From assembly GCF_036014115.1 (NCBI RefSeq), contig NZ_CP107913.1, forward strand, positions 5,255,001 through 5,319,000: a stretch of DNA of 64,000 nucleotides, in the 5' to 3' direction. The position numbers and the translations under genes were made by a program. This document shows positions 25,404 through 33,905 of the stretch, piece by piece; the stretch's first letter is position 1; every line of letters begins with the position of its first letter. Source of the DNA: Streptomyces sp. NBC_00448. GTDB lineage: Bacteria; Actinomycetota; Actinomycetes; Streptomycetales; Streptomycetaceae. The notes beneath the pieces were generated by a model. The model ran no database searches and had not been told where the DNA came from. It saw nothing but the letters and a program-made list of their open reading frames with translations.

Positions 25404-25733
25404 TCAGGGCACGGTCACGACGATCTTGCCCCTGGCGTGCCGGGAGGCGCTCGACTCGTGGGCGGCCGAGCGGTCGGCGAGCGGGAACACCGCGTGCACC
25501 GGCACCGTGGAACGGCCCTCGGCGGCCGGCGCCGCCGCCACCGCGGGACCGGCGTGGCCCGGCCGCGAGGCGGCGCCGGGGCCCGCGGTGCGGGAGAACC
25601 GCACGCCGTGGTCGGGTGCGGTCAAGTCGGCGATCGACACGACCCGGTCCGGGCCGCCCGCGAGGGCGACCAGGACGGCGGGCGCACCCGAACCCGCGGT
25701 GCCGAGCACCGCGTCCGGGTCGCCCGCCGGTGG
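25404..25733 (-). pseudogene. C-terminal remnant of a zinc-type quinone oxidoreductase (MDR)
   Basis: About 110 residues survive: DAVLGTAGSGAPAVLVALAG, GPDRVVSIADLTAPDHGVRF, then VPVHAVFPLADRSAAHESSA, SRHARGKIVVTVP to the stop. These are the end of the Rossmann fold and the C-terminal signature (PL..A.EAH..S..GHARGKIV) of NADP-dependent medium-chain quinone oxidoreductases. The catalytic GroES-like half and the nucleotide-binding loop are missing; upstream sequence in the same frame is low-complexity Pro/Arg. No start or ribosome site. The divergent MFS gene begins about 200 bases away, so the 5' part may have been replaced when that gene arrived. Confidence 0.7.
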
Positions 25734-25934
25734 TGGCCGCCGTCGGGAAGGACGCGCCGGCGGGCCGGGGACCCCGGCCGTGCCCGGCAGCGTCGCCGCG
25801 CTCTGATGAAGGTGCCGCGCGGGGCCCGCCACCTGGGTCGGGAGGGGGCTGTTGTTGAATGAGGTACGGGCCGCGGCCGACCCGTGGCGGGGCCCTGGTC
25901 CGGACGCCGTCGGCACGAGGGTGGGAATCAGCAG

Positions 25935-27230
25935 GTGAGCGCGCAGCCGGTGTCGCTGAAAAGCCTCATACCGGCGGTGTTCCTGCCGGTGCTGGTCTTC
26001 GAGACCGGGATGGGCGCGCTCGCGCCCGTACTGGCGCTCAGCGGCCGGGCGCTCGGCGCGGGTGTCGGCACCGCGGGGCTCGTGCTCGCGCTGCTGGGGG
26101 TCGGACAGATCCTCGGCGACGTGCCGGCCGGGGCACTGGCGGCGCGGCTGGGCGACCGCAAGGCGATGCTCGTCGCCTCGGGCGTCACCGCGGTCACCCT
26201 CAGCGGGTGCGCGCTGGCCCGGAACGTCTGGCAACTGGCGCTGGCGGTCACCGTCACCGGGGCGTCCAACGCCGTGATCATGCTGGCCCGGCAGTCCTAT
26301 CTGACCGAGGCGGTGCCCCCGCAGCTGCGGGCGCGGGCGCTGTCGACGCTCGGCGGGATGTCGCGGGTGGGCGCGTTCGTCGGGCCGTTCCTCGGCGCGG
26401 CCGTGCTGACCGGCGGCCGCCCGGTGCACGACATCTACTGGCTGGCGCTGGTGTGCACGGCCGTCACCGTCGTGGTCCTGCTCACCGTGCCCGACGTCGC
26501 CGAACCCGCCACCGGCGGCGGCAAGAAGCCCGTGCCGGTGCGCGCGGTGCTGCGCGACCACCGGAAGGTCTTCCTCACCCTCGGCCTCGCGGTCCTGCTG
26601 GTCGGCTCGGTCCGGGCCACCCGGCAGACCGTGCTGCCGCTGTGGGCCGAGCACCTGGGCCAGAGCCCGTCCTCCACCAGCGTCGTGTTCGGCATCGCCG
26701 GGTTGATCGACACGCTGACCTTCTACCCCTCCGGCCAGGTGATGGACCGGGCCGGCCGGCTGTGGATCGCGGTGCCCTCCATGCTGGTGCTGGGCGGCGC
26801 CCAGGCCGCCCTGCCGCTGACCCACACCCTCACCGAACTGACCGTGGTGGCGATGCTGATCGGCTTCGGCAACGGGATCGGCAGCGGCATCCTGATGACC
26901 CTGGGCGCGGACGTCGCACCGCCGGAGACCCGCTCGCAGTTCCTGGGCGTGTGGCGGCTGTGCGCGGACTCCGGCAGCGCCGGCGGGCCGCTGGTGGTGT
27001 CGGCGGCCGCCTCGCTCGGGAGCCTCGCGGCCGGCATCTCGGTGATGGGCGCCGTGGGCATCGCGGCGGCGGGCGCCCTGCTGCGGTGGGTGCCGCGGTA
27101 CTCGGCCTTCGCCACGACCGGCGCGCGGCGGGCGAGCACCGCGGTGGTCGGCGTCCGGCCCCGCCCGCACGGCCCGGGCGCGCCCCGCGACGCGCCGCAC
27201 GAGACGTCCCGCGACGCGCCCGGCCCCTGA
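25935..27230 (+). CDS. MFS transporter
   Basis: A 431-residue major facilitator protein with about 12 hydrophobic segments. Motif A-like loop (LAARLGDRKAMLVASGVTAV), a drug/H+ antiporter-like LGGMSRVGAFVGPFLGAAVL in helix 5 and FGIAGLIDTLTFYPSGQVMD between halves support an exporter. The chosen GTG removes a non-hydrophobic 17-residue extension; its ribosome site (GAGGGTGGG) is moderate. The C-terminal 40 residues are a polar Arg/Pro/Asp tail. Substrate not evident. Confidence 0.88.
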   Translation: MSAQPVSLKSLIPAVFLPVLVFETGMGALAPVLALSGRALGAGVGTAGLVLALLGVGQILGDVPAGALAARLGDRKAMLVASGVTAVTLSGCALARNVWQLALAVTVTGASNAVIMLARQSYLTEAVPPQLRARALSTLGGMSRVGAFVGPFLGAAVLTGGRPVHDIYWLALVCTAVTVVVLLTVPDVAEPATGGGKKPVPVRAVLRDHRKVFLTLGLAVLLVGSVRATRQTVLPLWAEHLGQSPSSTSVVFGIAGLIDTLTFYPSGQVMDRAGRLWIAVPSMLVLGGAQAALPLTHTLTELTVVAMLIGFGNGIGSGILMTLGADVAPPETRSQFLGVWRLCADSGSAGGPLVVSAAASLGSLAAGISVMGAVGIAAAGALLRWVPRYSAFATTGARRASTAVVGVRPRPHGPGAPRDAPHETSRDAPGP

Positions 27231-27411
27231 CGCCGGCCGGGCCGGGGCCGTACGCCCGCGTCGCCGCATGCCGCCCACCCGCGCCGCATTAACCCCGCGG
27301 GCTCGGCCAGGCGGCCAGGCGCGCCGACAACGCGGTCCCCGACACCCGGGAATTCACCCGAACGGCCCGCGCGGATGTCCTGCGCGGCCGAATGACCCGA
27401 GGCTGGTCAGC

Positions 27412-28152
27412 ATGCGGCTGCACCGGCCCAAGCTGGCGTGGTACCTACCGGCACTGGCCCTCCTCGTGACCTGTTCGGCGCCGCAGCACCCGGCGAACGC
27501 GCCGCGGCAGGGCTCTGCCGCGATCCACCCGGTGTCGCTGCGGCCGAACGTCGTGCTGCGCGCGGGATGGCACGCGGACGAGAAGGACGTACGGCCGGGG
27601 CTGGTCTACGACCGCTCGGTCAAGGCGGTGTTCGTGCACCACACGGACAACCCCAACACGTACGACTGCAGGACCGACGTCCCCAAGATGCTGCTGGCCC
27701 TCGAACAGCGCCACATCGCCCTGGGCTGGGACGACCTCGGCTACAACTTCATCGTCGACCGGTGCGGCGGCATCTACGAGGGCCGGACCGGGAGCGTCGA
27801 CCGCGACCCGCGGGGCTCGCACACCGAAGGCTTCAACAACGACACCGTCGGGATAGCGGCGCTCGGCAACTTCGGGGGCGGGCAGAAGGTGCCGCACGCG
27901 ATGCTGGAGGCGATCGCCGAGATAGCCGCCTGGAAGCTCGACCCCGGGGTCAACCCGCTGGGCCGGGTGCGCCTGGTGTCGAGCAACAACGCGAGCCTCT
28001 ACCGGAAGGGGACGGCGGCGGAGCTGAACGTGATCTCCGGCCACCGCGACGTCTACCAGACCGACTGCCCGGGCCAGGCGCTGTACGACGATCTGCCCTG
28101 GGTCCGGCAGGAGGCCGCACGGCTGCGGCAGCAGGCCGCCCGGGACGGCTGA
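27412..28152 (+). CDS. Peptidoglycan recognition/N-acetylmuramoyl-L-alanine amidase lipoprotein
   Basis: A 246-residue protein. The N-terminus has a lipobox ending ALLVTCSAP (Cys about 21). The PGRP/amidase-2 core follows: RAGWHADEKDVRPGLVYDRS, VFVHHTDNPNTYDCRTDVPK (first zinc His), HIALGWDDLGYNFIVDRCGG, IYEGRTGSVDRDPRGSHTEG, NNDTVGIAALGNFGG, and the second site VISGHRDVYQTDCPGQALYD. It is predicted to be an envelope-anchored zinc amidase that cleaves the muramoyl-L-alanine bond. The ATG lies 180 bases beyond the MFS gene. Confidence 0.92.
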   Translation: MRLHRPKLAWYLPALALLVTCSAPQHPANAPRQGSAAIHPVSLRPNVVLRAGWHADEKDVRPGLVYDRSVKAVFVHHTDNPNTYDCRTDVPKMLLALEQRHIALGWDDLGYNFIVDRCGGIYEGRTGSVDRDPRGSHTEGFNNDTVGIAALGNFGGGQKVPHAMLEAIAEIAAWKLDPGVNPLGRVRLVSSNNASLYRKGTAAELNVISGHRDVYQTDCPGQALYDDLPWVRQEAARLRQQAARDG

Positions 28153-28165
28153 CCCGCCGGGCCCG

Positions 28166-28237
28166 CTCCGGTCACGGCACCGGCTCCGGCCACTGCACCG
28201 GCTCCGGCCACTGCACCGGCTCCGGCCACTGCACCGG
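28166..28237. repeat. Four tandem copies of an 18-bp unit
   Basis: CTCCGGCCACTGCACCGG is repeated without gaps: one imperfect copy (28166-28183) and three perfect copies to 28237. It fills the gap between two convergent genes and ends one base before the stop of the next gene. A fifth partial copy begins CTACGG. Confidence 0.9.
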
Positions 28238-29050
28238 CTACGGCGCGGTGAAGAGCGTGGCGAAACCGGGCGCGAGCCAGGGCCTGCGCCCCCAGGCGGC
28301 GATCTTGCCGCGGGCGAGGGCGCCCATGCTGGTACGCCTGCCGAGCGCGAGCAGGAAGAACGTGACCGGCTCGGCCACGATCGTGCAGTCCGCGCGCCGC
28401 GGCGGCTCCCGCGTCACGGCCACCGCGCCGTCGGTGAACGTCACGGCGAGCCGGGGCCCGCCGCGCAACCTCAAGGCGTAGCAGGCGTTGTGGCCGGTGG
28501 CGGAGCGCGGGTCGACCACCCGGGGCATCGCCGTGATCAGGAACGGCAGCGTGAGCGCGACCCGTTCGCGGTCGATCATGTGCGGCCGGCGCAGCGCCAC
28601 CGCGATGTCGTAGCCGTGGCCGAGCATGTGGGTCAGCAGATACGAGCCGAAGGTGCCCAGATCCATCGGGCCCATCGGGGTGACCACCTGCTCGTCCGCC
28701 GACCGCGCCCCGGTCGCGTCGGTGAACGCCCTCGCGTGCCGCACGATCGCGTCCGCCAGGATCGACGGGTCCCGCTCCGTGAAGGCCTGCAGGGAGGCGG
28801 AGTTGGCCGCCGCCAGGCCGCCCGGGGTCCCGTCGCCGTACGGCCGCTCACGGCCCGCGGCGAGGTCGGCCATCAGCGCGTTGGCCAGGGCCAGATGGGC
28901 GGCGGCCTCGCCGACGGTCCACTGCGCACCGGGAATCGGCGCGGCCGGGTCCGCACCCGCGCGGAGCAGTTCCGCGGTCCGCTCGGCGACGGCGTGGACG
29001 GCCGCGGACAGCGGTGACGCGGTGGTGGTCCCGGAGCGGGGGGTGTCCAT
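28238..29050 (-). CDS. Maleylpyruvate isomerase-like (DinB/MDMPI + SCP2) protein
   Basis: A 270-residue protein. N-terminal helical-bundle domain of the mycothiol-dependent maleylpyruvate isomerase superfamily (VAERTAELLRAGADPAAPIP, GAQWTVGEAAAHLALANALM, FGSYLLTHMLGHGYDIAVAL with the typical H...ExxxH-type metal site), and a C-terminal SCP2-like domain (YALRLRGGPRLAVTFTDGAV, RRADCTIVAEPVTFFLLALG). Probably a mycothiol-linked transferase or isomerase of unknown substrate. The stop lies inside the end of the 18-bp tandem repeat array. Confidence 0.82.
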   Translation of the reverse strand: MDTPRSGTTTASPLSAAVHAVAERTAELLRAGADPAAPIPGAQWTVGEAAAHLALANALMADLAAGRERPYGDGTPGGLAAANSASLQAFTERDPSILADAIVRHARAFTDATGARSADEQVVTPMGPMDLGTFGSYLLTHMLGHGYDIAVALRRPHMIDRERVALTLPFLITAMPRVVDPRSATGHNACYALRLRGGPRLAVTFTDGAVAVTREPPRRADCTIVAEPVTFFLLALGRRTSMGALARGKIAAWGRRPWLAPGFATLFTAP

Positions 29051-29118
29051 GGTGCTGAAGGGTGACCCAACTCCATACGTCTGTCCAGGGCCCGCACGTC
29101 CCCCGCCGCCGCGCGGAC

Positions 29119-29150
29119 CCGCGCCGCCCCGTACGAGGAGGGCGGCGCGG
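29119..29150. terminator. Hairpin downstream of the small secreted protein gene
   Basis: Perfect 11-base arms, CCGCGCCGCCC (29119-29129) and GGGCGGCGCGG (29140-29150), with a 10-base loop. It lies about 55 bases past the stop of the leftward secreted-protein gene. Confidence 0.6.
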
Positions 29151-29203
29151 ATGCGTTCAGCGGGTGCGGGTGCGGGCGACGGTGCCGGTGACGCGCGGGC
29201 CGG

Positions 29204-29443
29204 TCAGTGCATCCACAGCAGGTACAGGCCGTTCGTGCCGTACTCGCAGATGTAGACCGGGCCGTGCACGGGCGCGTCGGCCTGGGCCTGGGCGACACAG
29301 CTGTCGTAGGTCGGGAAGTAGCCCATGAACATGAAGCCGCTGCCGGGAGGCGGGGACGCCTGCGCCGCCGTGGTGGCGACGCCGAGGCCGAGGATCGCGG
29401 TGGCGGCGACCGTGGCCGCGCGAGCGAGGACCTTCTTGCGCAT
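29204..29443 (-). CDS. Small secreted protein, unknown function
   Basis: A 79-residue precursor. Signal peptide MRKKVLARAATVAATAILGL then GVATTAAQA, likely cleaved after AQA, leaving a mature protein of about 48 residues that starts SPPPGSGFMFMGYFPTYDSC and contains VAQAQADAPVHGPVYICEYG: two Cys, probably one disulfide, and many aromatic residues. GGAG lies upstream; a GTG three codons earlier is possible. A DasR-type site is found 115 bases upstream, hinting at control by N-acetylglucosamine. No family recognised. Confidence 0.8.
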   Translation of the reverse strand: MRKKVLARAATVAATAILGLGVATTAAQASPPPGSGFMFMGYFPTYDSCVAQAQADAPVHGPVYICEYGTNGLYLLWMH

Positions 29444-29557
29444 GTGGATCACAACTCCTTTCCTGGCAGGCGGAGTTGCCTGCCGAATGGCCAGGGGTGT
29501 GGTGCAGGGGGCGGCGCGCGCGGCACCAACACTGCCGGGCGCCGCCCTCCGTTTTCA

Positions 29558-29573
29558 ATAGGTCCAGACCAAT
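29558..29573. promoter_or_regulatory. Candidate DasR (dre) operator
   Basis: ATAGGTCCAGACCAAT is close to the GntR-family DasR consensus (A.TGGTCTAGACCA.T), with the GGTC-NN-GACC-like core kept. On the minus strand it reads toward the small secreted protein and is followed by TATTGAAAAC. DasR represses chitin/GlcNAc genes in Streptomyces. Confidence 0.45.
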
Positions 29574-29740
29574 TGGTGACGGTGGGGCGGTTGGGTTTCC
29601 CGCGCTCACGCGCGGTGGCCCGCGCGGCCGGACCGATGAGTTTCGCCGGCGCGAGCGGTCTACTTGTACGAAGGTTCCGTTCCCGCGGCCGAGAACGGCC
29701 CGGGCGGACCGCACCATCCGAAGCGCACGAGGAGATCGAG

Positions 29741-29956
29741 ATGACCGCCGGCAGCCAGAACGGCCCCGCGAGCTACTTCCCCGCGATCGAGAAGAAGTAC
29801 GGCCGCCCGATCGCGGAGTGGAAGGAGCTGATCCGCGCCTCGCCGCTGACCGGGCACATGGAAGTGGTCAACTGGCTGAAGACCGAGTACGGGCTCGGGC
29901 ACGGCCACGCCAACGCGCTGGTCGCCCACACCCGGGCGGAGGCCGCGGCGGCCTGA
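29741..29956 (+). CDS. DUF4287 small protein
   Basis: A 71-residue protein, MTAGSQNGPASYFPAIEKKY, GRPIAEWKELIRASPLTGHM, EVVNWLKTEYGLGHGHANAL, VAHTRAEAAAA: this is the whole DUF4287 domain (YF..IEKKYGRPI.EW, HME.V.WLK...GLGHGHANALV). GAGGAGATCGAG gives the start. Function unknown; in longer proteins the domain accompanies DUF5655 or DNA-binding parts. It stands alone here. Confidence 0.92.
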   Translation: MTAGSQNGPASYFPAIEKKYGRPIAEWKELIRASPLTGHMEVVNWLKTEYGLGHGHANALVAHTRAEAAAA

Positions 29957-30009
29957 CCCCCGCCCGGCCCGACCCTGCCCGGGTGTGGGCGCGGCGGGCG
30001 GTACCGGTG

Positions 30010-31908
30010 CTACGGGCGGGCCGGGCCCGCCGCCGGCTCCTCCCGCGAGCCCGCTGCCGGGTCCGCCACCGAGCCCTCCTCCGTACCTGTACCCGTATCC
30101 GTTTCCGTACCCGCGCCGGCGCGGGCCTCCCTGCGGGACCGGGCCAGTGCCGGATCGAGCACCGGCACGGCGGCGAGCAGGCGCCGCGTGTACGGGTCGC
30201 GCGGGCTGCCGTACACCTCGTCGGCGGTGCCCTCCTCGACCACCCGGCCCGCCCGCATCACCGCGACGCGGTCGCTGACCTGGCGGACCACCGCGAGGTC
30301 GTGGGCGACGAAGACCAGCGACAGCCCGAGGTCCCGCTGGAGTTCGCCGAGCAGGGCCACGACCTGGGCCTGCGTGCTGACGTCCAGCGCGGAGACCGGC
30401 TCGTCGCAGACCACCAGGCGCGGGCGGGGCGCCAACGCCCGGGCGATGCCGACCCGTTGGCGCTGGCCGCCGCTGAACTCGTGCGGGTAGCGGTGGTACC
30501 AGGACGGTTCGAGGCCGACCCGCTCCAGCAACTCGCCCACCCGTGAGGTGATCTGCTGCTCGGTCAGGTCGCCCGCCACCCGCAGCGGGTCGGCGATCGA
30601 CTCGCCGATGCTGCGGCGCGGGTTCAGCGAGGAGACCGGGTCCTGGAAGACCATCTGCAACTCCCGCCGCAACGGGCGCAGTTGCCGGTCGCCGAGCCGC
30701 ACGATGTCCCTGCCGCGGTAGCGGACGGCACCCTGCGTGGGGTCGAGCAGCCGGACCAGCATCCGCCCCAGCGTGGTCTTGCCGCTGCCGCTCTCCCCGA
30801 CGACGCCGAGGGTCTCGCCCTCCCGGACCACCAGGTCCACGCCGTCCACCGCGGCGAACCGGCCCCGGCCGCGCCCGAACTCCTTGCGCAGCCCGGTGGC
30901 TTCGAGCAGCACCTCGCCGGCCTGCCGCGCCTCGGCGACGGCCGCGCCGCTCAACTCGCGTGCGGGCGCGCCCTTTGCCCGGTCCGGCTCCTCTTCCGCC
31001 GCCGGTTCCGCTTCCGCGGCGACGGGAGCGAGCCGGGGCACCGCGGACAGCAGCGCGCGCGTATAGGCGTGGCCGGGGTTCGCCAGCACCTCCCTGGTGG
31101 GGCCGGATTCGACCGCGGCGCCGTGCTGGAGGACCAGCAGCCGGTCCACCGTGCCGGCGGCGACGCCGAGGTCATGGGTGACCAGCAGCAGCGCCAGGTC
31201 GGAGCCGGTGCGCAACTCGTGGAGCAGGTCGAGGACCTGCGCCTGCACGGTGACGTCGAGCGCGGTGGTCGGCTCGTCGGCGACGATCAGCCTCGGCTCG
31301 CAGGCCAGGGCCATGGCGATGAGCGCCCGCTGCCGCATCCCGCCGCTGAACTCGTGCGGCCGGGACCGGGACCGGCGGGCCGCCTCGGGGATGCCGACCC
31401 GGTCCAGTACCTCCACGGCCCGGGCCCGGCCGGCGGCGCGGGAGACCCGGCGGTGCACCCGGTAGACCTCGGAGATCTGGTCGCCGACCGCGAGGTAGGG
31501 GTCGAGCGCGCTGAGCGGGTCCTGGAAGACGACGGCGGCGACGCCGCCGCGCAGCCGCCGCAACTCCTCCTCGGGCGCGGTGAGCACATCGGTGCCGGCC
31601 ACCCGGACCGTCCCGCTCACCTCGGCGCCGGTGCCGCGGTGCAGCCCGAGCAGCGCGTACGCGGTGGCGGACTTGCCCGAGCCGGACTCGCCGACCAGAC
31701 CGAGCGCCTCGCCGGGCCGCAGGGTGAAGCCCACCCCGTCGACGGCCCGTACCGTCCCGGACTCGGTGCGGAAGTCGATCCGCAGGTCGGCGACCTCGAC
31801 CAGCGGCGCGTCCGTACGCCCCGGGGAACCGACCTCGGCCCCGGCTCCGGCGCTGACCCCGGCTTCCGGCGCGGACTTGGACGCGGACTGCGGAGCGTTG
31901 GCGGTCAC
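30010..31908 (-). CDS. Oligopeptide/nickel-type ABC transporter, fused double ATPase
   Basis: A 632-residue protein with two complete ABC domains, equal to DppD and DppF fused. First domain: Walker A GLVGESGSGKSATAYALL, Q-loop VVFQDPLSALDP, signature EFSGGMRQRALIA, Walker B LIVADEPTTALD. Second: GVVGESGSGKTTLGRMLV, MVFQDPVSSLNP, EFSGGQRQRVGIA, LVVCDEPVSALD, each followed by the oligopeptide-type C-terminal motif (PGHAYTRALLSAVP, PRDPYTRRLLAAVP). A Glu/Ala-rich linker joins them. The final 40 residues repeat ETDTGTGTE. The GTG overlaps the permease stop as GTGA. Powers uptake with the two permeases and binding lipoprotein upstream. Confidence 0.94.
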   Translation of the reverse strand: MTANAPQSASKSAPEAGVSAGAGAEVGSPGRTDAPLVEVADLRIDFRTESGTVRAVDGVGFTLRPGEALGLVGESGSGKSATAYALLGLHRGTGAEVSGTVRVAGTDVLTAPEEELRRLRGGVAAVVFQDPLSALDPYLAVGDQISEVYRVHRRVSRAAGRARAVEVLDRVGIPEAARRSRSRPHEFSGGMRQRALIAMALACEPRLIVADEPTTALDVTVQAQVLDLLHELRTGSDLALLLVTHDLGVAAGTVDRLLVLQHGAAVESGPTREVLANPGHAYTRALLSAVPRLAPVAAEAEPAAEEEPDRAKGAPARELSGAAVAEARQAGEVLLEATGLRKEFGRGRGRFAAVDGVDLVVREGETLGVVGESGSGKTTLGRMLVRLLDPTQGAVRYRGRDIVRLGDRQLRPLRRELQMVFQDPVSSLNPRRSIGESIADPLRVAGDLTEQQITSRVGELLERVGLEPSWYHRYPHEFSGGQRQRVGIARALAPRPRLVVCDEPVSALDVSTQAQVVALLGELQRDLGLSLVFVAHDLAVVRQVSDRVAVMRAGRVVEEGTADEVYGSPRDPYTRRLLAAVPVLDPALARSRREARAGAGTETDTGTGTEEGSVADPAAGSREEPAAGPARP

Positions 31909-32894
31909 GCCAGCACCACCCTTCGGTCGGTGAGGGCGTAGAGCACGTCGGCGACCGCGTTGGCGACCACCACCGCGAGGCCCATGACCAGGACGATTCC
32001 CACCACCACCGGCAGGTCCTTCAACTGCACGGACTGCACCAGCTGCTGGCCGAGCCCGGGGACGCCGAAGAGCGTCTCGGTGAGCAGCGCGCCGCCGAAC
32101 ATCGTGCCCAGGTCCAGCGCGGACAGCGCGATCACCGAGGCGAGCGCGCCGCGCAGCGCGTGCCGGCGGACGATCGCGCCCTCGGGCACGCCGTACGCGC
32201 GGAAGGTGCGGATGTGGTCCTCGGCGAGCGTCTCCAGCATGGAACTGCGGGTCAGCCGCGCGTACTTGGCGGCCTCGACCAGGGCCAGCGCGAGCCACGG
32301 CAGCAGCAGGTTCCAGGCCCACTGCTCGGGGTCGGAGGTCAGCGGCACATACGTCGGGTACGGCAGCCAGCGCAGCCACGAGCAGCAGACCAGAAGCAGC
32401 AGGATGCCGGTGATGAACACCGGTGTGGCCGTGCCGATCAGGGTGAACCCGGTGAGCAGCCGCTCCACGAGGGTGCCGCGGCGAAGCGCGGACAGCAGGC
32501 CGGTGCCCACCCCGATGACCAGCCACAGCACCATGGCGCCCAGCGCGAGCGAGGCGGTGGCCGGCAGCTTCTCGGCGACGACGTGGGTGACCAGGTCGCC
32601 GGTGCGGTACGACTGGCCCAGGCACGGCGCCGGGCAGTGCAGCGTGCCCGTGCCGGTGCTGTAGTCGTGGCCGGCGAACACCCCCTGCAGGAAGTGCCAG
32701 AACTGGACGTACACCGCGTCGTCGAGGCCCATCTGGGCGCGGACCTGGGCGACCTGGGCGGTGGAGCAGCGCGGCCCGCAGGCGAGTTGGGCGGCGTCGC
32801 CCGGGGCGAGGTAGAACACGGCGTAGAGCACGGCGGCCAGCACCAGCAGCACGGCGGCCGCCTGGAGCAGGCGCCGCCCGGCGAAGCGGATCAC
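31905..32894 (-). CDS. ABC transporter permease, DppB/OppB type
   Basis: A 329-residue permease with six predicted membrane spans; the first begins at FAGRRLLQAAAVLLVLAAVL. The periplasmic loop has the CGPRCSTAQVAQVRAQMGLD pattern of OppB-type proteins. The EAA loop is seen in LAEDHIRTFRAYGVPEGAIV. Three Cys in the external loop (LACGPRC, HCPAPC) are unusual and could form disulfides. GTG start overlaps the preceding permease stop (GTGA). Confidence 0.93.
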   Translation of the reverse strand: MIRFAGRRLLQAAAVLLVLAAVLYAVFYLAPGDAAQLACGPRCSTAQVAQVRAQMGLDDAVYVQFWHFLQGVFAGHDYSTGTGTLHCPAPCLGQSYRTGDLVTHVVAEKLPATASLALGAMVLWLVIGVGTGLLSALRRGTLVERLLTGFTLIGTATPVFITGILLLLVCCSWLRWLPYPTYVPLTSDPEQWAWNLLLPWLALALVEAAKYARLTRSSMLETLAEDHIRTFRAYGVPEGAIVRRHALRGALASVIALSALDLGTMFGGALLTETLFGVPGLGQQLVQSVQLKDLPVVVGIVLVMGLAVVVANAVADVLYALTDRRVVLA

Positions 32895-33901
32895 GACGCG
32901 CCCCCCTTGCGGGTGCCGATCCGCAGCCGGCTGCGCGAGCGCGGGTCGAGCGCGACCCGCACGCCCTCGGCGAACACCGTGAAGGCGAGCACCGTGACGA
33001 GCAGCAGCAGCGCGGGCAGCAGGACGTACGCGGAGTCGGCCTGGTACCAGGTGGAGGCGGTGGAGAGCATCTGCCCCCACGACGCGGTGGGCGGGTTGAC
33101 GCCGATGCCGAGGAAGGAGAGCCCGGCCTCGGAGACGATGTTGCCGGGCAGCAGGATCGCCGCGTAGGTGAGCACCGGGGCGACCAGCGCGGGCAGCAGC
33201 TCGCGGCGCGCGGTGCGCCAGCCACTGGAGCCGGCCAGCCGGGACGCGGCCACGTAGTCGAGGGACTTCTGGGCCAGCACCTGGGCGCGGACGATCTTGG
33301 CGACGCCGCCCCAGGCGAGCAGGCCGAGCACCAGGGCGAGCAGCAGCGGGCGCGGGAAGCCGCCGGGCACCACCGCGAGCAGCGCGATGGCGAAGACCAG
33401 CGCGGGCAGCGTGACGAAGATGTCGGCGACGCGGCTGAGCAGCCCGTCGACGGCCCGGTTGCCGAGCCCGGCGGCCAGCCCGAACGCCGTGCCGATCACG
33501 ACCTGCAGGATCGTGGCGCCGAACGCGACGGCGAGCGAGGTGCGCGCGCCGTAGACGAGCCGGGCGAACAGGTCGCGGCCGGTGCCGGGTTCGACCCCGA
33601 GCCAGTGCGTGCCGCTCACCCCGCCGAAGTGGCCGAGCGGGACCGCGCCGGCCTTGGAGTCCAGCAGCGCGGCGTGGTAGCTGGTGGTGTCCTGGCCCTC
33701 GAGGGCGGCCAGCAGCGGTGCGGCCACGGCCACCAGCACCAGCAGCGCCACCACGGCGCCGCCGGCCAGAGCGGCGCGTTCGGCCCGCAGCCGGCGCCAG
33801 AACTGCCGTCCGCCGGGGATCGGCCCGCCCGGCACCGGGTCGCCGGAGGACGGCCCGGCCGCGGCCGCGCCGTCCCCGGCGAGGGTGAGTTCGACGCTCA
33901 T
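32891..33901 (-). CDS. ABC transporter permease, DppC/OppC type
   Basis: A 336-residue permease. The N-terminal 40 residues are a Pro/Gly-rich cytoplasmic stretch followed by LRAERAALAGGAVVALLVLV as first span and the OppC-type loop HWLGVEPGTGRDLFARLVYG ARTS. The EAA loop is DYVAASRLAGSSGWRTARRE, then PGNIVSEAGLSFLGIGVNPP, typical of OppC. It lies immediately after the binding-protein gene and in front of the DppB-type gene, the reverse of the common B-C order. Confidence 0.93.
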   Translation of the reverse strand: MSVELTLAGDGAAAAGPSSGDPVPGGPIPGGRQFWRRLRAERAALAGGAVVALLVLVAVAAPLLAALEGQDTTSYHAALLDSKAGAVPLGHFGGVSGTHWLGVEPGTGRDLFARLVYGARTSLAVAFGATILQVVIGTAFGLAAGLGNRAVDGLLSRVADIFVTLPALVFAIALLAVVPGGFPRPLLLALVLGLLAWGGVAKIVRAQVLAQKSLDYVAASRLAGSSGWRTARRELLPALVAPVLTYAAILLPGNIVSEAGLSFLGIGVNPPTASWGQMLSTASTWYQADSAYVLLPALLLLVTVLAFTVFAEGVRVALDPRSRSRLRIGTRKGGAS

Positions 33902-33905
33902 GACG

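Noticed and set aside
28166..28237. Tandem repeat considered as CRISPR
   Set aside because: Units are directly adjacent without spacers, and there are no cas genes.
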